A stretch of 9,235 bases of DNA from an uncultured Lachnospiraceae bacterium (GTDB lineage Bacteria > Bacillota_A > Clostridia > Lachnospirales > Lachnospiraceae). The notes beneath the pieces are model-generated. The model ran no database searches and had not been told where the DNA came from. It saw only the letters and a list, made by a program, of their open reading frames with translations. A program made the position numbers and the translations under genes. Of this stretch, positions 1 through 6,597 are shown piece after piece (the stretch's first letter is position 1; each line of letters opens with the position of its first letter). The stretch spans positions 1 through 9,235 of the forward strand of contig CAMYVI010000091.1 in the NCBI GenBank assembly GCA_947302185.1. The letters are read 5' to 3'.

Positions 1-53
1 TTTTGCGCATTCATCTCACGACTTAAGTCACGAGAATTCTGCGTCAGAGATTT

Positions 54-85
54 AAAAAGGACCGCTGCTTAAATGCAGCGGTCCT
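54..85 (-). terminator. Rho-independent terminator of the cold-shock gene
   Basis: A perfect 11-bp stem is formed by AGGACCGCTGC (58-68) and GCAGCGGTCCT (75-85) around a 6-nt loop. Read on the minus strand the hairpin is followed by a T-run (the A-tract at 54-57 and beyond), which is the arrangement of an intrinsic terminator for transcription leaving the cold-shock gene. On the plus strand no T-run follows, so it appears one-directional. A small 5-bp hairpin (98-102 with 107-111) lies between it and the stop codon. Bases 1-53 hold short palindromes (GACTTAAGTC, AGAATTCT) and nothing else I can assign. Confidence 0.9.
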
Positions 86-113
86 CTGCTATTATCTGAT
101 AGCACTCTATCGA

Positions 114-314
114 TTATAACTTGACAACATTAGCAGCCTGCATACCGCGGTTGCCCTGCTGAAGATCGAATGTTACTGCCTGGCCTTCGTCAAGTGACTT
201 GTATCCATCAGCCTGAATGGCAGAAAAATGTACGAATACATCATTTCCGTCCTCACCGGTGATGAATCCATATCCTTTTTCGGCGTTGAACCATTTCACA
301 GTACCCTTGTTCAT
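114..314 (-). CDS. csp: Cold-shock protein, CspA/CspB family
   Basis: A 66-residue single-domain cold-shock protein, a five-stranded OB-fold that binds single-stranded RNA and DNA in the cytoplasm and acts as an RNA chaperone in this family. Visible motifs are the surface aromatic W8, RNP1 (KGYGFI, residues 13-18) and RNP2 (VFVHF, residues 26-30); the length is typical for the family. The start is set at the ATG at 312-314 (protein begins MNKGTVKWF) because GGAGGG (322-327 on the opposite strand) lies 7 nt upstream. A start five codons further out at 329 would overlap that ribosome binding site and add a non-family MEGIL. The stop is TAA. It is a single-gene unit, divergent from the pyr genes, with its own promoter, long structured leader and terminator. 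Confidence 0.95.
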   Translation of the reverse strand: MNKGTVKWFNAEKGYGFITGEDGNDVFVHFSAIQADGYKSLDEGQAVTFDLQQGNRGMQAANVVKL

Positions 315-375
315 CAGAATTCCCTCCATATGATATATGATAAAAACGTCAGATCAGATTTTAAGGAAAACAAAA

Positions 376-429
376 TTCACTGACTGCCGGATTTATATGG
401 TTCCCATACAAGCTCGGCTTTCCAGTGAA
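376..429 (-). promoter_or_regulatory. Nested stem-loop in the cold-shock mRNA leader
   Basis: Three nested complementary arm pairs lie inside the predicted 5' untranslated region: TTCACTG (376-382) with CAGTGAA (423-429), GCCG (386-389) with CGGC (415-418), and TATGG (396-400) with CCATA (404-408) around a 3-nt loop. All arms are perfect, with small internal loops between them. No T-run follows, so this does not look like a terminator. By analogy with cspA leaders it could be a temperature-responsive or stability element; that function is inference. Confidence 0.5.
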
Positions 430-463
430 CTACAGTATATTCCATATATCTTTACCAAAAAGC

Positions 464-492
464 ATTATAAACTTGCCTTACTTAAACGTCAA
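464..492 (-). promoter_or_regulatory. Sigma-A-type promoter of the cold-shock gene
   Basis: Read on the minus strand, TTGACG (487-492) is followed by exactly 17 nt and TATAAT (464-469): a perfect -10 and a 5/6 -35 at optimal spacing. Transcription should start near 457, giving a leader of about 140 nt before the csp start codon. The long leader is seen in the sequence; its role in cold regulation is inferred from the well-known cspA-type mRNAs. Confidence 0.85.
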
Positions 493-561
493 GGGAAAAT
501 GCCGATTTTTATTTAATATATCAGCATTTTCGTCGTTTTTGAAGACTTTTTTGAGCCTGAA

Positions 562-624
562 AAGAATAATACTGAATATGTCTGAACGAGTATGATACTC
601 ATATTTGAAACAAGCATTATTCTT
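562..624. repeat. Nested inverted repeats in the csp-pyrF divergent gap
   Basis: The gap from 330 to 764 has no gene. Besides the csp promoter and leader it contains this palindromic block: outer arms AAGAATAAT (562-570) and ATTATTCTT (616-624), middle arms AATAT (575-579) and ATATT (601-605), and a central palindrome GAGTATGATACTC (588-600, 6-bp arms with a 1-nt centre). It lies beyond the -35 side of both candidate promoters. It could be an operator or a cruciform-prone site. There is no adjoining T-run, so I do not call it a terminator. Confidence 0.45.
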
Positions 625-657
625 GTGTTTTGCATTTCGTACACAGCTCAGGTCTAC

Positions 658-686
658 TTGAATTAGAGGATTCTTTCGTGTATTAT
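658..686 (+). promoter_or_regulatory. Candidate promoter for the pyr genes
   Basis: TTGAAT (658-663) and TATTAT (681-686) are separated by 17 nt, matching sigma-A consensus at 4/6 and 5/6. Transcription would begin near 693, leaving about 70 nt of leader before pyrF. That leader has only a small hairpin (ATCGT 700-704 with ACGAT 714-718). I see no PyrR-type attenuator, with alternative antiterminator and terminator stems plus a T-run, so how the operon responds to pyrimidines is not evident. Confidence 0.55.
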
Positions 687-764
687 ATGAAAAAGTATTA
701 TCGTGGTCTCTTGACGATGATCTAAGCGCACGCAGTATTTCCAGTACAATTTCGGGAGAAGAAT

Positions 765-1700
765 ATGATAGGTAAACTGATTACAAACATCAAGAAGACA
801 CAGGCACCCATAGTAGTAGGTCTGGATCCGATGCTCGGATTCGTTCCGGAGTATATTCGGACTGCTGTGATAAAAGATCAGGGTGAGACTCTGGAAGCGG
901 CAGGAGAAATAATATACAGATTCAATGAGGGGATTGTGGAAGCGGTCAGTGATCTTGTGCCGGCTGTCAAGCCTCAGATAGCCATGTATGAGCAGTTCGG
1001 AATACCGGGCCTCATTGCTTTTAAGCGGACGGTCGATCTGTGCAGATCGAAAGGTCTGGTTGTAATAGGGGATGTAAAGAGAGGGGATATCGGTTCCACA
1101 TCTGCGGCTTACGCTACGGCACATCTCGGTAAGGTTAAGGTAGGCAGTACTGAGATTGCTCCTTTTGATGAAGATTTCGCAACTGTAAATCCGTATTTGG
1201 GAAGCGACGGAGTAAAGCCGTTTCTGGATATCTGCAGCGCCAATAATCGCGGTATATTTGTGCTTGTAAAGACGTCCAACCCTTCGAGCGGAGAATTCCA
1301 GGATCAGGAAGTCAGCGGCAAGCCTGTTTATGAAATCGTGGGTGAAAAGGTCAACGAGTGGGCAGAGTCCTGTATGGATCCCTCAGAGGATGCATGCGGA
1401 TACTCAGAGGTCGGCGCTGTAGTCGGGGCTACCTATCCTGAAATGGGGAAGAGGCTCAGGAAGATAATGCCGAAGTCTTATATACTCGTACCGGGTTACG
1501 GAGCACAGGGAGGCAAAGGAAAGGACCTTGTTCATTTCTTTAACGATGACGGGCTCGGTGCAATCGTCAACTCATCCAGAGGCATTATCGCCGCTTGGAA
1601 GCAAGAGAAGTATGCCGGTTACGGTGAAGCGGGATACGCCGATGCAGCAAGGGAGGCTGTCCTTGATATGAAAGATGACATAGCACAGGCACTAGGCTGA
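765..1700 (+). CDS. pyrF: Orotidine 5'-phosphate decarboxylase (group 2)
   Basis: Catalyses the last step of UMP synthesis, OMP to UMP plus CO2, in the cytoplasm. At 311 residues it belongs to the longer group-2 form rather than the roughly 240-residue enterobacterial or Bacillus form. Visible signatures are GLDP (19-22), the catalytic Asp-Lys-Asp motif GDVKRGDIG (102-110; D103, K105, D108), VNPYLGSDG (141-149), GATYP (211-215) and the phosphate-binding stretch VPGYGAQGG (242-250). The ATG at 765 has GGGAG (754-758) 6 nt upstream. It is the first gene of the co-directional pyr cluster and is followed by a 119-nt gap before pyrK, the largest within the cluster. The stop is TGA. Confidence 0.96.
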   Translation: MIGKLITNIKKTQAPIVVGLDPMLGFVPEYIRTAVIKDQGETLEAAGEIIYRFNEGIVEAVSDLVPAVKPQIAMYEQFGIPGLIAFKRTVDLCRSKGLVVIGDVKRGDIGSTSAAYATAHLGKVKVGSTEIAPFDEDFATVNPYLGSDGVKPFLDICSANNRGIFVLVKTSNPSSGEFQDQEVSGKPVYEIVGEKVNEWAESCMDPSEDACGYSEVGAVVGATYPEMGKRLRKIMPKSYILVPGYGAQGGKGKDLVHFFNDDGLGAIVNSSRGIIAAWKQEKYAGYGEAGYADAAREAVLDMKDDIAQALG

Positions 1701-1716
1701 AAATGTCTTTGCCGTG

Positions 1717-1804
1717 AATACCGGATTCGGTATTATACCGGTTGACACTGACCCGCATTCCGAGCCGGGTATCGCGAGAAAGACTTGAATCGGGCTGCTG
1801 CCCG
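1717..1804 (+). promoter_or_regulatory. Hairpin-rich pyrF-pyrK intergenic segment
   Basis: The 119-nt gap contains AATACCG-GATT-CGGTATT (1717-1734, perfect 7-bp stem) directly followed by ATACCG (1735-1740). The middle arm CGGTAT can therefore pair either with the left copy or with the right copy of ATACCG, and the two folds are mutually exclusive. A second hairpin, CGGGC-TGCT-GCCCG (1791-1804), ends just before the pyrK ribosome binding site (AAGGA, 1810-1814). No T-run follows any of these. They may tune mRNA processing or pyrK translation; no function is shown. A perfect TTGACA (1742-1747) lies here but has no matching -10 at proper spacing. Confidence 0.35.
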
Positions 1805-1819
1805 TAAGAAAGGAATAGA

Positions 1820-2584
1820 ATGACAAAAGAATTGGCAACTGTGCTTTCTCAGGAGAGTATTGCGGCGGGAATATACAGCCTCGTACTGAAAGTTTCCTTT
1901 GCCGGAGAAATTGTCCCGGGACAGTTCGTCTCACTGTATTCGAAAGATGCTTCACGTCTTCTGCCGAGACCGATTTCTATCTGTGATTTTTCAGCAGAGC
2001 AGGGGACTATCCGTTTGGTCTACAGGATAGCCGGTGCAGGAACTTTGGAATTTTCAAAGCTTCGTTCCGGGAACACTATCGATATACTCGGACCGCTGGG
2101 TAACGGATTTCCCGTGGACAAGTATTCAGAAAGCCGTGTCCTTCTTGTGGGCGGCGGAATCGGGATCCCACCGCTCCTTTCGTGTGCCCGTAAATTAAAG
2201 AATAAAGCATTTGCGGTCGGATACAGGTCGGATTCTTATCTTCTTGCAGACCTGCAATCCGAAGCGGAAGTACATATTGCGACGGAGGACGGTTCTCTGG
2301 GTATCTGCGGAAATGTAATCGACGCGATCAGGTCTGATGACGTCAGAGCGGATGTGATTTTTTCATGTGGTCCGAAACCCATGCTTAGGGCGCTTAAAGC
2401 ATATGCGGCCGAAGAAGGTATTTCGTGTTATGTATCCATGGAGGAGCGAATGGCCTGCGGAATAGGTGCATGCCTTGCATGTGTTTGCAGGACAACCGGC
2501 ATTGACGGTCATTCACATGTGAATAATGCGAGAATATGTAAAGACGGACCCGTTTTTCCTGCCGAGGAGGTGGATCTTACATGA
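1820..2584 (+). CDS. pyrK: Dihydroorotate dehydrogenase B, electron transfer subunit
   Basis: A 254-residue iron-sulfur flavoprotein that pairs with PyrD class 1B and passes electrons from dihydroorotate oxidation through FAD and a 2Fe-2S cluster to NAD+. Domains in order are an N-terminal FAD-binding barrel with RPISI (50-54), a ferredoxin-reductase-like NAD-binding domain with GGGIGIPPLL (111-120) and CGPKPML (173-179), and a C-terminal 2Fe-2S site, C213-x4-C218-x2-C221-x18-C240. The extra C223 and the spacing resemble Gram-positive PyrK. The ATG at 1820 is preceded by AAGGA at 5-nt spacing. Its TGA overlaps the pyrD start by 4 nt (ATGA), implying translational coupling, as expected for two subunits of one complex. 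Confidence 0.96.
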   Translation: MTKELATVLSQESIAAGIYSLVLKVSFAGEIVPGQFVSLYSKDASRLLPRPISICDFSAEQGTIRLVYRIAGAGTLEFSKLRSGNTIDILGPLGNGFPVDKYSESRVLLVGGGIGIPPLLSCARKLKNKAFAVGYRSDSYLLADLQSEAEVHIATEDGSLGICGNVIDAIRSDDVRADVIFSCGPKPMLRALKAYAAEEGISCYVSMEERMACGIGACLACVCRTTGIDGHSHVNNARICKDGPVFPAEEVDLT

Positions 2585-3486
2585 CTTGTACAGAAGTAAC
2601 AATTGCGGGGGTCACCTTTAAGAATCCCGTAATGACCGCATCCGGTACCTTCGGGTCCGGTATGGAATACGGCGAATTCTTTGATCTGTCTGAGCTCGGT
2701 GCTGTCGTGACTAAGGGAGTGGCTGATCGGCCCTGGCCGGGGAACCCTACGCCGAGAATCATTGAGACAGCTTCCGGCATGATGAATGCAATCGGTCTGC
2801 AGAATCCGGGAATAGATGTCTTTATAAGCCGGGATCTTCCGTTCCTTGAGAAATATGATACGAAAATCATCGTGAATGTCTGCGGTCATGCGACAGAAGA
2901 ATATCTGAATGTCGTGGACAGGCTTGCTCATGAAAAGGTCGATATGCTGGAAATCAATATTTCCTGCCCAAACGTAAAAGAGGGCGGTATTGCATTCGGA
3001 ACAAATCCGAAATCGATTGAGGCAATTACCGCGGAAGTAAAAAAACACGCGAAACAGCCTGTAATCATGAAGTTGTCGCCGAATGTGACAGATATCAAGG
3101 AGTGTGCGAGAGCAGCGGAGAGCGGCGGGGCTGATGCAATATCTCTCATTAACACGCTTACCGGAATGAAAATTGATATTGACAGAAGGACATTTGCACT
3201 CGCGAACAGGACCGGGGGCCTCTCCGGACCGGCTATCAAGCCGGTAGCACTTCGGATGGTATATGAAGCCGCTCATGCCGTCAATATTCCTGTTATCGGA
3301 ATGGGAGGTATCGCAAATGCTTCGGACGCTATAGAATTCCTTATGGCAGGAGCCACTTGTGTATCTGTCGGAACTGCGAGTTTTCGAAATCCATATGCGG
3401 CTCGTGAGATAGCAGTCGGTATCCGGGATTTTCTGGAGAACCGCAACATACAGGATATTCATGAAATAATCGGATGTGTAGAATAA
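2581..3486 (+). CDS. pyrD: Dihydroorotate dehydrogenase class 1B, catalytic subunit
   Basis: Oxidises dihydroorotate to orotate using FMN, with PyrK relaying the electrons to NAD+. The protein is a 301-residue TIM barrel. Visible signatures are NPVMTASGTFG (15-25), EINISCPNV (124-132) with catalytic Cys129 (class 1; class 2 enzymes have Ser here), the flavin-contacting Lys164 in MKLSPN (163-168), and the FMN phosphate-binding turns GMGGI (250-254) and GTA (274-276). The start overlaps the pyrK stop by 4 nt and has AGGAGG (2565-2570) inside the pyrK coding end. Class 1B plus PyrK fits an anaerobic or facultative Gram-positive host, since class 2 enzymes use membrane quinones instead. The stop is TAA. 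Confidence 0.96.
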   Translation: MTCTEVTIAGVTFKNPVMTASGTFGSGMEYGEFFDLSELGAVVTKGVADRPWPGNPTPRIIETASGMMNAIGLQNPGIDVFISRDLPFLEKYDTKIIVNVCGHATEEYLNVVDRLAHEKVDMLEINISCPNVKEGGIAFGTNPKSIEAITAEVKKHAKQPVIMKLSPNVTDIKECARAAESGGADAISLINTLTGMKIDIDRRTFALANRTGGLSGPAIKPVALRMVYEAAHAVNIPVIGMGGIANASDAIEFLMAGATCVSVGTASFRNPYAAREIAVGIRDFLENRNIQDIHEIIGCVE

Positions 3487-3513
3487 AGATTCATCGCAAT
3501 AGAGGAGAAAAAA

Positions 3514-4191
3514 ATGGAGAGATATAAGGAAGAATTTATTGAGTTCATGGTTGACTGCGGGGTCCTTAAATTCGGTGATTTTGTGACAAAGAGCGGACGA
3601 AAGACACCTTTCTTTATCAACACCGGTTTCTACCGGGACGGCGGACAGATGTCCCGTCTCGGAGGATATTACGCCAAGGCTATCAGTCAGAATTTCGGAC
3701 TCGATTTTGATGTTCTGTTCGGACCGGCTTATAAGGGAATTCCGCTTACTGTCGCAGCCACCATGGAAATCAGCAGAGAATACGGCAAAGATATCAGATA
3801 CTGTTCGAACCGGAAGGAAGTTAAAGATCACGGTGATAAGGGAATCCTGCTCGGCAGCCCGATCGGTGACGGGGATAAAGTCGTTATTATCGAGGATGTC
3901 ACTACAGCCGGAACATCTATCCGTGAGACTGTGCCGATTATTCGTGCCCAGGGTGATGTTGACATAATCGGATTGGTCGTCTCCGTTGACAGGATGGAGA
4001 GAGGGACCGGTACGAAGAGCGCTCTCAAAGAGATAGAAGAAAGCTACGGGCTTAAAACATGCGCTATCGTAACTATGGCTGAAGTAATCGAGCATCTGTA
4101 CAACAGAGAGTATAAGGGCAGAGTTGTCATTGACGATACGATCAAATCTGCTATCGATGCATATTACGAAGAGTACGGTGCCGGGAATTAA
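3514..4191 (+). CDS. pyrE: Orotate phosphoribosyltransferase
   Basis: Joins orotate and PRPP to give OMP, feeding PyrF. The 225-residue length is typical. The type I phosphoribosyltransferase PRPP motif is clear as VVIIEDVTTAGTS (123-135), the flexible catalytic loop is NRKEVKDHGDKG (99-110), and GPAYKGIPL (70-78) matches the OPRT core. AGGAG (3503-3507) sits 6 nt before the ATG; the gap to pyrD is 27 nt. It completes the pyrF-K-D-E block, so the window covers dihydroorotate to UMP. The carbamoyl phosphate, aspartate transcarbamoylase and dihydroorotase genes are not here. The stop is TAA. Confidence 0.96.
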   Translation: MERYKEEFIEFMVDCGVLKFGDFVTKSGRKTPFFINTGFYRDGGQMSRLGGYYAKAISQNFGLDFDVLFGPAYKGIPLTVAATMEISREYGKDIRYCSNRKEVKDHGDKGILLGSPIGDGDKVVIIEDVTTAGTSIRETVPIIRAQGDVDIIGLVVSVDRMERGTGTKSALKEIEESYGLKTCAIVTMAEVIEHLYNREYKGRVVIDDTIKSAIDAYYEEYGAGN

Positions 4192-4203
4192 AAGAGGTCG
4201 GTT

Positions 4204-4521
4204 ATGGCGGAAAAAAGAAAATATCGTTTTGTGGGTAAGGACTACTCCGAAGGGGGACGTGCATCCGTGATAATCGCATGCATTTCTGTGGCTCTTTTTC
4301 TTGTGGACACCATTATCTCATTTGCAGCAGGCGGAAAAGCCGGGAGCATCGTGGGACTTATTGCAATCGGAGCAACCTTGCTGTCGGTTTACGGGTTTTA
4401 TGTAGGTATGAAGTCATTTGCCGACAGGGATGTATCACAGCGCCTTTCCGTGATCGGCTCGATCAGCTGCGGAGTGATTATGATCGGCTGGCTTACATTG
4501 CTTCTCAGGGGGCTTCGCTGA
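4204..4521 (+). CDS. Small three-helix membrane protein
   Basis: A 105-residue protein of unknown function. It begins with a short basic and polar stretch (MAEKRKYRF, with GKDYSEGGRAS after it) and then has three hydrophobic segments at about 20-41, 46-68 and 81-101, ending in LRGLR. There is no cleavable signal peptide, no catalytic motif and no cysteine pair. It resembles in layout the small membrane proteins annotated as DUF6142 in Lachnospiraceae, an assignment made from memory that needs a profile search. AGAGG (4193-4197) lies 6 nt before the ATG, 12 nt after pyrE. Its TGA overlaps the next ATG by 1 nt (TGATG), so its translation is probably coupled to the M29-like protein, which suggests related roles. 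Confidence 0.8.
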   Translation: MAEKRKYRFVGKDYSEGGRASVIIACISVALFLVDTIISFAAGGKAGSIVGLIAIGATLLSVYGFYVGMKSFADRDVSQRLSVIGSISCGVIMIGWLTLLLRGLR

Positions 4522-6527
4522 TGAATGAAAGAATGGAGCTGGCTCTGGGCAGGCTTGCCGAAATACCCGGCGAATCCTGTGTACCGGAACCATATGCGGA
4601 TTATTTCCGCAGAGTAAGTGAGTTTTTGCTGTCTGTAAGGATTGACAGCAATAATTATGATTTATATAAAGATATTCTTCCGGAGAACTACGATACATCT
4701 TATGCCAATCCGGATTATGCGGCAGAAAAACTCGGATTCCCTATGGGACCGCTTCTTTCTGCGGTCTACGCAGAATTGAGAGGAATCATCCCCTGTGTTT
4801 TTGAGGAAGATGACGAAGGCGTATGTGTTTTGTATGAGCTGTTTCTTGAAATATACGGCGATTTTCAGGGAGATGAGATTCCCGGATATGAGGGAGTAAA
4901 GGCTATTTTCAGATCTTATCTTGAAGATTATATGCCGGATTTTATATCTGACAGGATCAGACGCCAGGTGGATCCGGAGATGGATTTCGTAGCGGAGATA
5001 ATCAGAAATGCGGATCTTAGCGATACGGATTATCTTTACCGTTTCGGAGAGTACATCTCAGATGACGTGAAAGAGTGCGCCGCGTATCTGAATTCTCTGC
5101 CCGATGAAAAAGTCCGGGCTATGGCGCAAACGTTCGTCGAAGGATACCGCAGGGGATTTGAACATGCGCGGAAGAGCCTTTCCGATAAGAGGACGGTTCA
5201 GATTGTATATCAGATCGGGTTCGAGCGTATGATGAGGTATGCGATGGAGGAGTTCGGGAGAATGGGCCTTTCGGCGACATTTGTCCGTGCGCCTTACCGC
5301 CTTGTTACCGGGACCTCGAATCGGAAGAACGGATATACGGGCGCAATCCCCAATATGCAATTTGACTATGATCACAGGGATGATATCGGTCTTATTCTGG
5401 ATGACGAGTATGTGACGAGAAGGCTGCGTGCTCTTCGGGAAGGCTATGAGAAGGTTAAAGAGCTTGCTTATGCACATGCAGGTCCCGCTGTTCTTGAAAC
5501 CTTCGGTGAGAAACCTTTTTCTCCGCGTGAGTGCGGGAACAATATCAATCTTGATCCGTTGCAGCAGGAAAAGAGCGTTTATATGAGAAATGAGGGCTCT
5601 CAGATCACGCACCGTTATATCAGGCAGGAGGAGAGATCTTTTACGATCATATCTTTCCCGATGCCGGCAATCGGAAACGATTTTCGGGAAATATTTGACG
5701 AAGTCGTTCGGATCAATACGCTGGATAATGAGAAGTATGAGCAACTGCAGCAGAAACTGATTGATGCTCTGGATAAAGGGTATGCTGCAAGAGTCAAAGG
5801 GCGCGGGGAAAATATTACGGATCTCATCGTGTATTTTAAACCGATCGGGAATACAGATACTCAGACTGTGTTCGAAAACTGCGTTGCAGATGTAAATATC
5901 CCTGTCGGAGAAGTATTCACGACTCCGCAGCTTATGGGGACTAACGGAGTTCTTTTCGTATCGAGAGTTTTCCTGAACGGATTTGAGTTCAGAAATCTTT
6001 CAATTACATTGAAGGACGGTATGATAACAGAGTATTCATGCGAAAATTTTGATGATCCGGAGGAAAGCAGGAAGTATATAGAGGACAATATCCTGTTTCA
6101 CCACAGGACGCTGCCGATCGGGGAATTTGCGATCGGAACCAATACATATGCATATGTTATGGGCAGAAAGTATCGTATCGAGAAGTATCTTCCTATTCTG
6201 ATAGCTGAGAAGACAGGTCCTCATTTTGCTATGGGCGATACCTGTTACAGCTGGGAGGAAGACAATCCGGTCTATAATCCCGACGGCAAGGAAATAATCG
6301 CGAGAGATAATTCAATATCATGTCTCAGAAAGACAGATCCCGGCAAAGCTTATTTCGGATGTCATACGGATATCACGATTCCTTATGAAGAGCTTGACTG
6401 TATAACGGTTCTCCTGAACGGAGGCAGTGAGATTCCGATTATAGAGAACGGGCGTTTTGTACTGCCGGGGACGGAAGAATTGAATGTACCGCTTGATAGT
6501 TTCAGGGAAGAGCAGGAAAATGCGTAA
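4521..6527 (+). CDS. M29-type aminopeptidase-like protein with long N-terminal region
   Basis: A 668-residue soluble protein. The C-terminal half carries the metal-site pattern of M29 (AmpS/AmpT/PepS) aminopeptidases: GEVFTTP with E464, GEFAIGTN with E535, HFAMGD with H568 and a following Tyr576, and CHTD with H615 and D617. All five expected ligands are present, so an active two-metal aminopeptidase is plausible; the peptide specificity is unknown. Typical M29 enzymes are about 370-410 residues. Here roughly the first 300 residues form an additional acidic, probably helical region that I cannot assign. There is no signal peptide or membrane segment. The start at 4521 is preferred: it has AGGGGG (4507-4512) 8 nt upstream and overlaps the previous stop by 1 nt. 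The same frame stays open upstream to 4278, but that part only shadows the membrane protein gene. The stop is TAA. Confidence 0.85.
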   Translation: MNERMELALGRLAEIPGESCVPEPYADYFRRVSEFLLSVRIDSNNYDLYKDILPENYDTSYANPDYAAEKLGFPMGPLLSAVYAELRGIIPCVFEEDDEGVCVLYELFLEIYGDFQGDEIPGYEGVKAIFRSYLEDYMPDFISDRIRRQVDPEMDFVAEIIRNADLSDTDYLYRFGEYISDDVKECAAYLNSLPDEKVRAMAQTFVEGYRRGFEHARKSLSDKRTVQIVYQIGFERMMRYAMEEFGRMGLSATFVRAPYRLVTGTSNRKNGYTGAIPNMQFDYDHRDDIGLILDDEYVTRRLRALREGYEKVKELAYAHAGPAVLETFGEKPFSPRECGNNINLDPLQQEKSVYMRNEGSQITHRYIRQEERSFTIISFPMPAIGNDFREIFDEVVRINTLDNEKYEQLQQKLIDALDKGYAARVKGRGENITDLIVYFKPIGNTDTQTVFENCVADVNIPVGEVFTTPQLMGTNGVLFVSRVFLNGFEFRNLSITLKDGMITEYSCENFDDPEESRKYIEDNILFHHRTLPIGEFAIGTNTYAYVMGRKYRIEKYLPILIAEKTGPHFAMGDTCYSWEEDNPVYNPDGKEIIARDNSISCLRKTDPGKAYFGCHTDITIPYEELDCITVLLNGGSEIPIIENGRFVLPGTEELNVPLDSFREEQENA

Positions 6528-6597
6528 AAGCGGGAACTGTGAATAAAAGTGCTGGCAGTTAATCGGAAGATAAAGTCAGTGCGGAAATGAGGAGAAC

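Noticed and set aside
711..749. Second pyrF promoter using TTGACG (711-716)
   Set aside because: The nearest good -10 (TACAAT, 744-749) is 27 nt away, and at 17-19 nt there is only a poor match.
663..1124. Minus-strand open frame of 153 codons opposite the pyrF promoter and 5' end
   Set aside because: It is antisense to pyrF, shows no motif, and spans the candidate pyr promoter; no independent support.
1742..1770. Internal promoter for pyrK from a perfect TTGACA
   Set aside because: The -10 position at 17 nt spacing is GC-rich (CCGGGT), and the nearest TAT is too far away.
2509..4095. A 528-codon open frame on the minus strand opposite pyrD and pyrE
   Set aside because: It is entirely antisense to two well-supported genes, its translation has no recognisable motif or gene-like composition, and it has no clear ribosome binding site. 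It looks like a by-product of codon usage in the sense genes.
4278..4520. Upstream extension of the M29-like frame by 81 codons
   Set aside because: It overlaps the membrane-protein gene in another frame and its peptide does not look gene-like. The ATG at 4521 has a good ribosome binding site and the typical 1-nt stop/start overlap.
6493..6521. Possible promoter TTGATA-17-GAAAAT before purE
   Set aside because: The -10 matches only 4/6, it lies inside the end of the M29-like gene, and nothing else supports it.
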